Assembly (NCBI GenBank): GCA_018400395.1
Contig: JAGYMN010000019.1
Coordinates: forward strand, 1 to 18,063
Origin: Actinomycetota bacterium
GTDB lineage: Bacteria > Actinomycetota > Humimicrobiia > Humimicrobiales > Humimicrobiaceae
Direction: 5' to 3'
Length of the DNA: 18,063 bases
The position numbers were made by a program, and so were the translations under genes. Shown here piece by piece: positions 7,530-15,330 of the stretch. Position 1 is the stretch's first letter. Each line of letters opens with the position of its first letter. The notes under the pieces are model-generated. The model ran no database searches, was not told the origin of the DNA, and worked only from the letters and a program-made list of their open reading frames with translations.

Positions 7530-9464
7530 ATGGTCAGTATTTTAAAAAATTATAAATGGCCTTTCTTTTTCATAATTAGTCTCAATATTCTTTTCGGCCT
7601 GCAGTTACTGAAGGCCTTCCTATCGCTGCTGGTAAACTTCTTAAGGGAGAGGCCCGGTACATCACTTGTTGATGTTGCAATTTATGCACTGATTACTTTT
7701 CTGGTGGTTTTCCTTACGGGATTTCTTTATAAATCAGGTTACAGGTTTACCATATTTTTTTTAACTGCAGGTATATGCCTGACAAGAATTATTCTCCAGT
7801 TAAGCAGCTGGGGTCCTCTGAGTCTGGCTGCCTCTTCAGCAGGTGTAGTCATGTGGATGGCAGGTATTGTACTTTTTATATCACTTGCCCGGCAATCCGG
7901 GTCTGATTGGCCTGCATTGCTAATACCCTCCTTTATTTTCGGAATCAGTCTTGATACTGTTATACATGGTCTCTATGGTACCTGGGACATGGTCTGGAGG
8001 AAAGATCCGGTCAGCATATCACTTGTACTGATAATTGCAGGCATACAGATATGGCTGGCTTATAAAGCAGGGGAGGATCTGACTAATTACAAACCGGCTG
8101 ACGGGACCAGGACCTGCTTTTACACACTGATTTCTATAATGCCCTTTATCCTGATACAGCTAATTAAGTTCCAGAACCTGGCATCTTTTAATGCCTACTG
8201 GGAAACAAATATAAGTCTCCCCCTGGCTGTAATATTATCCTCAAATATACTGGCTTTTTTACTTGTTACCCTTTTGTATAAGAATAAAAAAATTCTGATT
8301 ATTATAACTGCTGTGTGTGCAGCTTTTCTTCTTCTGTCATTTTACCCTGTTGACTCCCTTTTATTATATGCATTACAGGTATCAGTAGGAAACATATGCA
8401 GCTTCTGGCTTTTTACCATTTTACTAAGAAATGCAACCGGAATCTCCAGCAAAAATAAGGTACCCTGGAATAATACTATTTCTGTTGGAACAGGCGGATT
8501 GATATTTTTTATCCTGGCATTCCTCTATTACGGAAGTTACGATATATCACTTCCATTTGATGCATGGGTTTTTACAGAAATCTCAGCAGCACTTATTGCA
8601 ATAAGTGGACTCCTGTCAGTATTTTTATATTCTCCAAAGGAAAGCACCGGATACTTTAAGACTCTCAGAAATTTTATCCCGGTCCTGGTTTTGTTTTTAA
8701 CACTTTTGCTGTCACCGGCCATAATATCTATTGATGCAGGGCTGAAAAGGCCTTTTGAGCAGGAAAATGAGAGTATCAGAGTTATGGATTATAATATTCA
8801 CCAGGGTTTCAATATCAACGGCTACCTGGACCTTGAGACGATTGCCAGGGTTATAGAGGGAAGCGGAGCCGATGTTGTCGGCCTACAGGAAGTATCAAGA
8901 GGGTGGCTGATAAACGGGTCTGCAGACACTCTTTACTGGCTTTCAAAAAGGCTTGACATGGAATATATATTTATGCCCGCATCTGATAACGTATGGGGAA
9001 ACGCGATACTAAGCACCTATCCTTTAGAACTTATTAAAAGCGGATTTCTGCCGGGGATTGAAGCTCCCCTCAGGAGAAGTTATCTTCTTGCCAGTATAAA
9101 CATCCCTGAGCACGCAAATATGAATGTAATGGTTACCCATCTTCACCATATAATGGATGAGGGTGATATCAGAGAAAAACAGGTGGAGGAAATACTTGAT
9201 CAATGGGATGGCCTTCCAAGAACTGTAATAATGGGTGATTTCAATGCAGAGATGGGGGACCCCGAGATTGAAAAAATGTACAGCATCGGTTTAATAGATA
9301 CTCAATATGCTCTGGGCAATGAAGATAATCTTACCTGGGTACATTATCCTCCATACAGAAGGATAGATTATATATGGGCAACTCCGGATATTGAACTACT
9401 TGGGGGTGAAGCCCCCTACAGTACCGCATCAGACCATCTGCCGGTGGTGGCAGAATTAAAATAA
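7530..9464 (+). CDS. Polytopic membrane protein with C-terminal endonuclease/exonuclease/phosphatase (EEP) domain
   Basis: The 644-residue product has about 400 N-terminal residues of repeated hydrophobic helices (roughly ten or more membrane segments), followed by a complete EEP-fold domain (about residues 415-644). The EEP catalytic set is intact: Asn422 in MDYNIHQG, Glu454 in GLQEV, His537 in VTHLHH, Asp570 and Asn572 in GDFNA, Asp613 in RIDYIW, and Asp635-His636 in SDHLPV. These residues bind the divalent metal and cleave phosphodiesters in the superfamily, whose members include nucleases, sphingomyelinases and inositol-phosphate phosphatases. The membrane-plus-EEP layout resembles eukaryotic CWH43/PGAP2-interacting proteins that act on lipids, so a lipid- or envelope-directed phosphodiesterase is more plausible than a nuclease; this is inference. 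The ATG at 7530 precedes the first hydrophobic helix. It is convergent with lnt, one base apart. Confidence 0.85.
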   Translation: MVSILKNYKWPFFFIISLNILFGLQLLKAFLSLLVNFLRERPGTSLVDVAIYALITFLVVFLTGFLYKSGYRFTIFFLTAGICLTRIILQLSSWGPLSLAASSAGVVMWMAGIVLFISLARQSGSDWPALLIPSFIFGISLDTVIHGLYGTWDMVWRKDPVSISLVLIIAGIQIWLAYKAGEDLTNYKPADGTRTCFYTLISIMPFILIQLIKFQNLASFNAYWETNISLPLAVILSSNILAFLLVTLLYKNKKILIIITAVCAAFLLLSFYPVDSLLLYALQVSVGNICSFWLFTILLRNATGISSKNKVPWNNTISVGTGGLIFFILAFLYYGSYDISLPFDAWVFTEISAALIAISGLLSVFLYSPKESTGYFKTLRNFIPVLVLFLTLLLSPAIISIDAGLKRPFEQENESIRVMDYNIHQGFNINGYLDLETIARVIEGSGADVVGLQEVSRGWLINGSADTLYWLSKRLDMEYIFMPASDNVWGNAILSTYPLELIKSGFLPGIEAPLRRSYLLASINIPEHANMNVMVTHLHHIMDEGDIREKQVEEILDQWDGLPRTVIMGDFNAEMGDPEIEKMYSIGLIDTQYALGNEDNLTWVHYPPYRRIDYIWATPDIELLGGEAPYSTASDHLPVVAELK

Positions 9465-9465
9465 C

Positions 9466-10977
9466 TTACCGAAAATATCCAAGTTTTTTGCGCCGGATAA
9501 ACAAATAAATAACCAGGAAAGAAGCCGAGAATCCAAAGTAGATATAGAGGAAGATATTTCCAGCTTTTGAATAAAATGATTTCTGGGGTATAAAATATAC
9601 AGTTTCATAAAAAACCCCTTTGCGGCCCAGTTCTGTTTCCAGTATTAACCTACCCTGGGGATTGATAACGGCCGATACCCCCATATTGCTGCTGTGAACC
9701 ATATAGCTTTTATTTTCTACTGCCCTGAATACAGAAAATATGACATGCTGCCATGAGGCTGAACTCTGCCTGAAACCAGCGTCATCGGTTAATACAAATA
9801 ATATATCAGCTCCAATCTTTCTGAAAGTCCTGGATATTAAAGACAATGTAGACTCAAAGCAAATATTGGTTCCTATACTACCCTTACCCGGATAATATAT
9901 TAAGTCAAAATTTCTATCAGGGGTTATGTTGCAGCTTGCTATATTTAAAAACTTCAGGAATCCTATCACATCGGGGTAGGGCATGTATTCAGCAAAGGGA
10001 AGGGGATGTATCTTGTTGTACCTGCCCAGTATTTCAAATTCAGGAGAATAGAGGATTACCGCATTATAGTAATTTTCATGCTCATCCCAGAGTATATGTC
10101 CCATCAAAAAGTGCAGGTTCTCCTTTCTGGCAGTCTCTCTGGCCCATTTACCGAAGGTACTGTTTTTTTCCCTGTCGATAGACCCCCAGAGAATACTTTC
10201 AGCAAAAACCACCAGTTCCGTACCCGGCTTAAAATAATACCCGCTGCTGTACGGCCGGGGTATAAGCACACCGGTATCTTTTTCAAACTTATCGTCAAAA
10301 GATATATTGGTCTGTACAAGGGCAATATCAAGTTTCTTTACATCCTGGCCGATTTCTTCTATATCAAATGAATTAATTGAGAAGATTCCGTAAGCAAAAA
10401 CTATCAGTACCAGTGCAAGAGCAAAGCCAATACATCTGTAATTAAACTTTCCTGTTCTTAAAGTATTTTTTAGAGTAAGAGATGCACATAAATTAAACAG
10501 CACAATTACTGCTGATAATCCATAAACTCCTGTTATATTTGCAATCTGAATAATGGGAATATAATTGTATTGCGAGTAAGCCATAACTCCCCAGGGGAAG
10601 GCCATAAAGGTCCTGCATCTGAAAAATTCTATAGCACACCACACTGCCAGCATCAACATAAGCTGAATATAAGGTATCTTTATCTTAAAGATAAAATGAA
10701 AAGCCAGACCAAAAACAAGGGGGAAAAGGCTTAATAAAACGATTATTGGTATCCACAGTCCAAAGGTGTAACTTGTGAACCAGAAAGTAATACCGGCAAA
10801 AAATACAAGCCCGAAAAAGAAACTGAGGTACACTCTCTCTCCCACGCCTCGGCAATAATAGAGAGTTAAAAAATAGGGTATGAGAGAAAACCAGGCTAAA
10901 AATCCCAGACCATAAAAACTTAAAGCAGTAAGTACAGCTGAAAGCAGCACCAGTATTATTTTAAGATATGTCTTCAT
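9466..10977 (-). CDS. lnt: Apolipoprotein N-acyltransferase
   Basis: The 503-residue integral membrane protein transfers an acyl chain to the N-terminal cysteine of lipoproteins, the last step of lipoprotein maturation. It has about six or seven hydrophobic helices (residues 1-205), a nitrilase-type CN-hydrolase domain (about 215-465) and a final membrane helix. The catalytic triad is present: Glu260 in VVFAESILWG, Lys322 in YNKIHPLPFAEYMP, and Cys373 in NICFEST. The spacing is close to E. coli Glu267/Lys335/Cys387. The length is normal. The ATG at 10977 is preceded by an AGGAA site five bases or fewer away. Presence of Lnt implies triacylated lipoproteins and supports a bacterial host, fitting diderms and some actinobacteria. 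It stands as a single-gene unit between two divergent or convergent neighbours. Confidence 0.95.
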   Translation of the reverse strand: MKTYLKIILVLLSAVLTALSFYGLGFLAWFSLIPYFLTLYYCRGVGERVYLSFFFGLVFFAGITFWFTSYTFGLWIPIIVLLSLFPLVFGLAFHFIFKIKIPYIQLMLMLAVWCAIEFFRCRTFMAFPWGVMAYSQYNYIPIIQIANITGVYGLSAVIVLFNLCASLTLKNTLRTGKFNYRCIGFALALVLIVFAYGIFSINSFDIEEIGQDVKKLDIALVQTNISFDDKFEKDTGVLIPRPYSSGYYFKPGTELVVFAESILWGSIDREKNSTFGKWARETARKENLHFLMGHILWDEHENYYNAVILYSPEFEILGRYNKIHPLPFAEYMPYPDVIGFLKFLNIASCNITPDRNFDLIYYPGKGSIGTNICFESTLSLISRTFRKIGADILFVLTDDAGFRQSSASWQHVIFSVFRAVENKSYMVHSSNMGVSAVINPQGRLILETELGRKGVFYETVYFIPQKSFYSKAGNIFLYIYFGFSASFLVIYLFIRRKKLGYFR

Positions 10978-11019
10978 AAATTCCTGCGGTTATATAAATG
11001 AACCTATATCAATTACCAT

Positions 11020-11025
11020 ATTATA
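11020..11025 (-). promoter_or_regulatory. Candidate -10 box for lnt
   Basis: A perfect TATAAT on the minus strand would give a leader of about 36 bases before the lnt ATG. No matching -35 hexamer is visible at 16-18 bases, so the call is weak in this AT-rich DNA. Confidence 0.22.
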
Positions 11026-11233
11026 TCTAACATTTTAATATCCGGCATTAAAACAGCTGTAAAATAATTTACTTATTAAATAAAAACTTTAAAATAAAAG
11101 AATAATGAAGCGTTCACTGTGTTCTTTCCAGTAATTCATCCAATATTATAATAATCTGCAGCAGGAAATTTCTCCAGTCCAATAATCCTAAAAATATTGT
11201 GATATATTATTATATATAAATATTAATTTGATA

Positions 11234-11262
11234 TTAAGTTCTGTCAAAGTCGCCGTTATAAA
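11234..11262 (+). promoter_or_regulatory. Candidate promoter for the acyltransferase-3 gene
   Basis: TTAAGT (11234-11239), a 17-base spacer and TATAAA (11257-11262) precede the ATG at 11284. The -35 match is only 3/6 and the -10 match 5/6. The resulting leader would be very short (about 15 bases), consistent with the lack of a clear Shine-Dalgarno. Confidence 0.22.
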
Positions 11263-11283
11263 TATATAGTTATCTATAAAAAG

Positions 11284-12432
11284 ATGGAAAGCATACCAAA
11301 AAGAATATTGTACATCGATAATATAAGGACAATGCTGATTGGCATGGTGATCCTGGTTCATGTTTCTGTCACATATGGACCTGTAGGGTTATGGTATTAT
11401 TATGAAAGGTCAGGGATTGCCTCCACATATATACTCGGCTTCTTCAGCTCTTTCTGCCAGGCTTTTTTTATAGGAATATTATTTATGATATCAGCATATT
11501 TTATTCTGCCCTCTTACAGAAAAAAGGGGCCAGGGCATTTTATAAACGGCAGATTAAAAAGGCTGGGTGTCCCACTTCTATTTTATATAATTTTTATAGG
11601 GCCTCTGCTACTTTATATCCATAAAATCTCTGTAACGGGAGAAAGGAGCGGCTTTTTTACTTTTTATAAAAATGTGATTATTAAAAATGTGATACTTGAA
11701 ACCGGTCCACTATGGTTTATACAGGTCCTTCTTTTATTCACTTTTACTTTTGCGCTTATGCTGGAAATTATAAAGAGAATAAAAAAAACAGGAAACATAT
11801 GGCAGAAAAGAAACCTTGATTTCCCGGAAAATTATAAATTATGGATATTCATTCTGGTACTTTCCACGGTTACTTTCCTTATAAGATTAAAATGGCCGAT
11901 TGGAACAGCAATGGGCAACCTGCAGATATCTTTTTCCCCTCAATATATTTTTATGTTTGCCGCCGGCATTTTTGCTTATAAATATAACTGGCTCGAAAAA
12001 ATTAACCGCCAGAAGGCATTATTCTGGTCCCTGATATCGTTAATCTCTGTTCTGGCCTGGCCTGTGATAATTTTTTACAGCAAAGCATTTCCAGGAGCAG
12101 ACATAACAATACTTGCAGGAGGCCTACACTGGCAGGCATTTTTATACGGATTATGGGAATCTATATTGTGTGTTGGTATGCCAATAACCATAATATATTT
12201 TTTCAGAGAAAAGCTTGATTATCAAAACAGGTTTTTAAGATTCCTTTCCGACAGCTCCTATGCAGCCTTTTTAATCCATCCACTGATAATAGTCCCCTTT
12301 TCATTTTACCTGTCAGCATCTGACCTGCACCCTTTAATTAAATTCTTCATAGTCGCATGCACAGGTATTCCATTAAGCTTCATGGTTGGAATTCTGTTAA
12401 AAAGAAATCCCTATCTCAAAAAAATATTATAA
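11284..12432 (+). CDS. Acyltransferase-3 family membrane protein (OafA/OpgC-like)
   Basis: The 382-residue protein has about ten hydrophobic helices. It opens with the acyltransferase-3 signature, in which Arg15 and His26 form the R-x10-H motif (IDNIRTML...VILVH). Family members move acyl groups (acetyl, succinyl and others) from cytoplasmic donors to extracytoplasmic sugars or glycans. The VTYGPVGLWYYYER segment that follows resembles the subgroup commonly annotated as glucan biosynthesis protein C-like or plain acyltransferase. The C-terminal FLSDSSYAAFLIHPLIIVPF segment is also typical of the family. Length is normal for a version without an SGNH domain. The acceptor cannot be predicted. 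The gene is alone in its direction and its stop overlaps the stop of the convergent kinase-like gene by six bases. Confidence 0.88.
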   Translation: MESIPKRILYIDNIRTMLIGMVILVHVSVTYGPVGLWYYYERSGIASTYILGFFSSFCQAFFIGILFMISAYFILPSYRKKGPGHFINGRLKRLGVPLLFYIIFIGPLLLYIHKISVTGERSGFFTFYKNVIIKNVILETGPLWFIQVLLLFTFTFALMLEIIKRIKKTGNIWQKRNLDFPENYKLWIFILVLSTVTFLIRLKWPIGTAMGNLQISFSPQYIFMFAAGIFAYKYNWLEKINRQKALFWSLISLISVLAWPVIIFYSKAFPGADITILAGGLHWQAFLYGLWESILCVGMPITIIYFFREKLDYQNRFLRFLSDSSYAAFLIHPLIIVPFSFYLSASDLHPLIKFFIVACTGIPLSFMVGILLKRNPYLKKIL

Positions 12433-13143
12433 CGATATTATTTTATCCAGCCTGCCGAATGGTACCTTAACTTCCCTTCTTTTTTCTATTGACTGAAGTT
12501 CTTTCCTTAATTCTGCAGTAACCATATTGATATCTGATTCGAACCTGACTGATATATATTCTAAAAGCTTTTTAACCTCTGAAATCTTCCATTCCGTAAA
12601 TACCGGATCATAGGTAAGTATAAAAGCCAGAAACCTGCCAAAATCCTCTTCAGCGCGTCCTTCGCTGCAATCTTCAAAGTCTATCCTCCATATTCTATCA
12701 TTGGAATAAATAAAATTTCTGAGGTTTATATCCCTGAGGATATAGCCCTTTCCTTTTATATCTAAAGAATATTTATAAAAATCATTTATAATATCAATTA
12801 CTCTGTAGAAGGTATTTCCAGCATCATTTTTCCCTGCTTCAAAATCAATCAGCATATCAAGAATTGTGCCTCCGTTAATATATCTTATAAGCATGCTGTC
12901 ACCTTCTGATATTAAAACTTCCGGAACATTAATACTTGATTTCCTCAGGCTTTTTAAGAAAAATTCCTCCTTCTCCCTCCTATTTATCCTGTCTTTTCCC
13001 CTGTAGATTTTCAGAACATAAAATTCTTCCAGCTCTTCATCCTTTTTACTGACCAGATATACAGAATTCTTCCTGGAATAAAATTTTTTAAAAACAGCAA
13101 AACTCCGCTTGTATCCGCTAAACTCTTTATCCTTTTTATTCAT
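12427..13143 (-). CDS. Atypical protein kinase-like protein at end of ECF/MobB operon
   Basis: The 238-residue product has a reduced kinase fold. A beta-3 lysine (Lys45 in YVLKIYRG) and a helix-C glutamate (Glu56 to Glu60 region, RREKEEFF) are visible. A hinge-like segment (MLIRYINGGTILDML) and a catalytic loop ILRDINLRNF with Asp138 and Asn143 follow. The metal-binding RIDFEDC segment has Asp155, with Glu in place of the Gly of DFG. The HRD histidine is replaced by Leu. It is closer to RIO/lipopolysaccharide-kinase or aminoglycoside-phosphotransferase-like small kinases than to Hanks-type Ser/Thr kinases. All catalytic carboxylates remain, so it may be active on a protein or small molecule. 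Its ATG overlaps the mobB stop (ATGA), so it is translationally coupled to mobB and presumably serves the same process. The substrate is unknown. Confidence 0.72.
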   Translation of the reverse strand: MNKKDKEFSGYKRSFAVFKKFYSRKNSVYLVSKKDEELEEFYVLKIYRGKDRINRREKEEFFLKSLRKSSINVPEVLISEGDSMLIRYINGGTILDMLIDFEAGKNDAGNTFYRVIDIINDFYKYSLDIKGKGYILRDINLRNFIYSNDRIWRIDFEDCSEGRAEEDFGRFLAFILTYDPVFTEWKISEVKKLLEYISVRFESDINMVTAELRKELQSIEKRREVKVPFGRLDKIISL

Positions 13144-13895
13144 TCTCTTATACCGCCTATGATAATCTTTATGGCCTTTCCCTTCCTGTATCCCTTAAGA
13201 TTCTTTATAAGGCCCAGGAGGGTACCTCTTAATATATCCTGTACAAAAGGTACCATTGCTATCTCTTTATCATCTACAATCAACTTTATATTTGATTCCG
13301 ATATAATACAATCATCCCTTTTAGATTTTCCTTCCAGGATCCTGCAGCAAAGTTCCCTGCAGTCAAAACCGCAGGCTCCGCAGCAGTCAGCAGGAAAATC
13401 AGGTAATATCTCAAATACTTTTTTTTCAACAAGGTCTGCCAGCCTGGAGGCATCTGAAACAGGATCTATTGCAGGTATACCTCTGAAATTATCAAGTTTT
13501 AATGATATTTTACCGGATACTGCAAAAACACTCCGGTCAATTATTCTTTCAAGATCTTCCTCGCTGCCGGCACAGGCGATCTTCGGGATATTGTAATCCG
13601 TAACCCCTTCCATAACCACAAAATCCTTATCGTAAAACCTCAATATGTCCTCTAACGGTAATTTTGATGAAAACATAATATCGGTCTCGTGGTACCCCCT
13701 TGCGGTTACTATTTCGGAGCCTGCCTTTCTGTGCCGGTCCGTATTGGTACCCGGGCCGTCGATAGCAAAACCGTCAAAATGTATCTCTTTTATTGAGCCT
13801 ACAGAATATTTCCTTTTTTTGAGTTCTGCTATTATATTCTCAATAGTTGTTGTCTTCCCTGTTCCGGAGATCCCTATCACCGAGAATGCTTTCAT
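13140..13895 (-). CDS. mobB: MobB-like molybdenum-cofactor GTPase with C-terminal iron-sulfur-like cysteine motif
   Basis: The 251-residue product starts with a P-loop (GISGTGKTTT, residues 8-17). MobB landmarks follow: GSIKEIHFDGFAID, the TDRHRKAGSEIV segment around 52-63, and the VVMEGVTDYNIPKI strand around 93-106. MobB binds GTP and assists MobA in making molybdopterin guanine dinucleotide. Here the protein is longer than E. coli MobB (about 170 residues). After residue 165 it carries Cys172-x2-Cys175-x3-Cys179-x16-Cys196, with extra Cys at 171, 183 and 184. That is close to the four-cysteine 4Fe-4S module of RnfB and corrinoid iron-sulfur proteins. A last segment (PFVQDILRGTLLGLIKNLKG) resembles the extension I recall from archaeal-type MobB proteins. 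An AAGGGGAA ribosome-binding site lies before the ATG and overlaps the ecfT end; the gap is 12 bases. The MobB-family call is firm; cluster binding is inference. Confidence 0.88.
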   Translation of the reverse strand: MKAFSVIGISGTGKTTTIENIIAELKKRKYSVGSIKEIHFDGFAIDGPGTNTDRHRKAGSEIVTARGYHETDIMFSSKLPLEDILRFYDKDFVVMEGVTDYNIPKIACAGSEEDLERIIDRSVFAVSGKISLKLDNFRGIPAIDPVSDASRLADLVEKKVFEILPDFPADCCGACGFDCRELCCRILEGKSKRDDCIISESNIKLIVDDKEIAMVPFVQDILRGTLLGLIKNLKGYRKGKAIKIIIGGIRE

Positions 13896-13907
13896 TTGAA
13901 TTTCCCC

Positions 13908-14645
13908 TTAATCAAAAAAATAATAATAAAGTATCAGAGAGATTGCGAGCAGAAAGGATACCGGGATTATAAAATAATCAATTGCTCTGAATTTTAAGAT
14001 AAGATAGCTTGTCCTGTACGGATAGGCCCTGAAAGCTCTCGCTTCCATAGCAATGGATATCCCCTGGGCTTTTTTTACCGTATTTATCAAAACAGGATAA
14101 AAGATATACCTGTAAAGGCTTATTCTTTTAAAAAATTTAAGCTTTTCTATTTCTATCCCGCGCAGCTGTACAGCTATAAGGGTATTTTTTATCTCCGAAG
14201 AAAGCATTGGAAGAAACCTTATGGCCACTGATACCATAAAAGATATTTCATATGGGACCTTAAACTGGTTAAGGCCCTGTATTATCTCTCTGTGATTTGA
14301 AGTGGTCATAATTGTAGCCGATATTATTATTATCATAAGCCTTAGTACAAACTCTACTCCCTTTATGATCCCCCCTGCTGTTAATATGGTTAATCCTCCA
14401 ATTGAAAGAAGTTTCTGACCCGATCCTGAAAATATGCTCTGCAATAATACAAGCACCAGAAATATATACCAGACGTTTGATAATTTCTTAAATACCATTT
14501 TTAAATTGCTTCCCGTAAATAAAGATAGCAGGATTGATACGGCAAACACTGCGGTAAGTATATACGGGTCCTGGATTAGTACTGCCGGCGTGGATATGCA
14601 TAGAACAATTATTATTTTTGTCCTTACATCCAGTTTCTTAAACAT
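13908..14645 (-). CDS. ecfT: Energy-coupling factor transporter transmembrane protein EcfT (CbiQ family)
   Basis: The 245-residue protein has five or six hydrophobic helices. Between them is a cytoplasmic region carrying the two short Arg motifs that dock EcfT onto the ATPases: LRG at residues 161-163 and ARA at 202-204 (in AMEARAFRAYPYRTSY, close to the family AMEARGF). EcfT couples ATP hydrolysis to toppling of a substrate-binding S component for uptake of vitamins or metal ions. The start overlaps the end of the upstream ATPase gene by eight bases and mobB follows after 12 bases, so it is a core member of the operon. Family assignment is clear; substrate is determined by the S component, which is not visible in this window. 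Confidence 0.9.
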   Translation of the reverse strand: MFKKLDVRTKIIIVLCISTPAVLIQDPYILTAVFAVSILLSLFTGSNLKMVFKKLSNVWYIFLVLVLLQSIFSGSGQKLLSIGGLTILTAGGIIKGVEFVLRLMIIIISATIMTTSNHREIIQGLNQFKVPYEISFMVSVAIRFLPMLSSEIKNTLIAVQLRGIEIEKLKFFKRISLYRYIFYPVLINTVKKAQGISIAMEARAFRAYPYRTSYLILKFRAIDYFIIPVSFLLAISLILYYYFFD

Positions 14646-15324
14646 TTTTATCTACAATCTTTCCCTTATCTATTCTGATTATCCTGCAGCCAAGAGCTTT
14701 TATAAAATCATTATCATGACTTATAACACACAGCCCTGTTCCGTTTTTAATCTGGCTCCTTAAAAGATCAAGTAACATTTTTTCCCCCGTGCTGTCCAGG
14801 CCCGTGGTGGGCTCATCAAGGATTAAATAACCCGGACTGTTGATAATAAGGCAGGCAAGTGCGAGCCTCTGTCTCTCACCCCTGCTCAGGTTAAATGGTA
14901 TCCTGTCCTGAAGCCTGGAGAGCTGAAATATTCTTAGCATTTCATCTACTTCGCTTTCAATACTACCATCACTGCGCCCCATAAACCTGCCTGCAAAGGA
15001 TAATTCATCCCTTACATTCAGAGTAAATAACTGCAGATCGGGATTCTGAAAAAGATAGCCTATCTTTTGACCTGTCTGGCCAGGGGTAATATTTTTTAGG
15101 TTTTTTCCTTCAAGCAGTACCGAACCATTAAGCGGTTCTATGATTCCAATCATCAATTTACCCAGGGTTGTTTTCCCGCTGCCATTTGGTCCTGTTATAG
15201 CAGTGCAGCCGGTGCCGGAAAAAACAAGGCTTATATTTTCAAAGACCGGCATGCCCCCCTCATAGCTGAAATCTACATTTTTAAGTTCTATAAATCCCAG
15301 AAGGCCTCCAGATAATGATGACAT
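14638..15324 (-). CDS. ecfA: ECF-type ABC transporter ATPase (second in operon, with intact H-loop)
   Basis: The 228-residue ABC ATPase has Walker A GPNGSGKTT (residues 45-53), Q-loop FQNPDLQLF (92-100), signature LSRGERQRLALA (146-157; Arg replaces the first Gly of LSGG), Walker B LILDE (167-171) and H-loop His203. The FQNPDxQLF motif is characteristic of ECF ATPases. It should pair with the next ATPase and EcfT to energise import. The ATG at 15324 adds about 11 residues before the usual family N-terminus (IELKNVDFSY). A GGAGG within those first codons hints that initiation could be further downstream, but no standard start codon follows it. The gene begins six bases after the other ATPase gene ends and overlaps ecfT by eight bases. 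Confidence 0.92.
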   Translation of the reverse strand: MSSLSGGLLGFIELKNVDFSYEGGMPVFENISLVFSGTGCTAITGPNGSGKTTLGKLMIGIIEPLNGSVLLEGKNLKNITPGQTGQKIGYLFQNPDLQLFTLNVRDELSFAGRFMGRSDGSIESEVDEMLRIFQLSRLQDRIPFNLSRGERQRLALACLIINSPGYLILDEPTTGLDSTGEKMLLDLLRSQIKNGTGLCVISHDNDFIKALGCRIIRIDKGKIVDKNV

Positions 15325-15330
15325 ATATAA

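Larger units (their letters stand above)
10978..11283. other. Divergent AT-rich intergenic region between lnt and the acyltransferase gene
   Basis: About 306 bases without a credible gene. It separates two divergently transcribed genes and should hold both promoters. The sequence is very AT-rich with alternating TA runs, especially at 11200-11270. No strong palindrome, tandem repeat or RNA-like structure was seen. Confidence 0.6.

Noticed and set aside
9402..9416. GGGGG/CCCCC hairpin near the end of the EEP gene as a terminator
   Set aside because: The 5-base stem lies inside the coding sequence about 46 bases before the stop and has no following T-run; it is explained by Gly-Gly and Ala-Pro codons.
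10006..10371. 121-residue plus-strand open frame opposite lnt
   Set aside because: It overlaps the catalytic Glu and Lys regions of lnt in antisense, with no recognisable protein motif or ribosome-binding site.
11190..11280. AT-rich alternating TA tract as a replication origin or attachment site
   Set aside because: No DnaA-box cluster, no direct repeats and no integrase or replication gene nearby; it is better explained as promoter DNA.
13159..13899. Plus-strand open frames opposite mobB
   Set aside because: They are antisense shadows; the minus-strand frame has the P-loop, MobB motifs, cysteine cluster and a ribosome-binding site.
15305..15309. Internal GGAGG as the true ribosome-binding site of the second ATPase gene
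   Set aside because: The family N-terminus would fit a start near IELKN, but no ATG, GTG or TTG follows at workable spacing, so the ATG at 15324 is kept.
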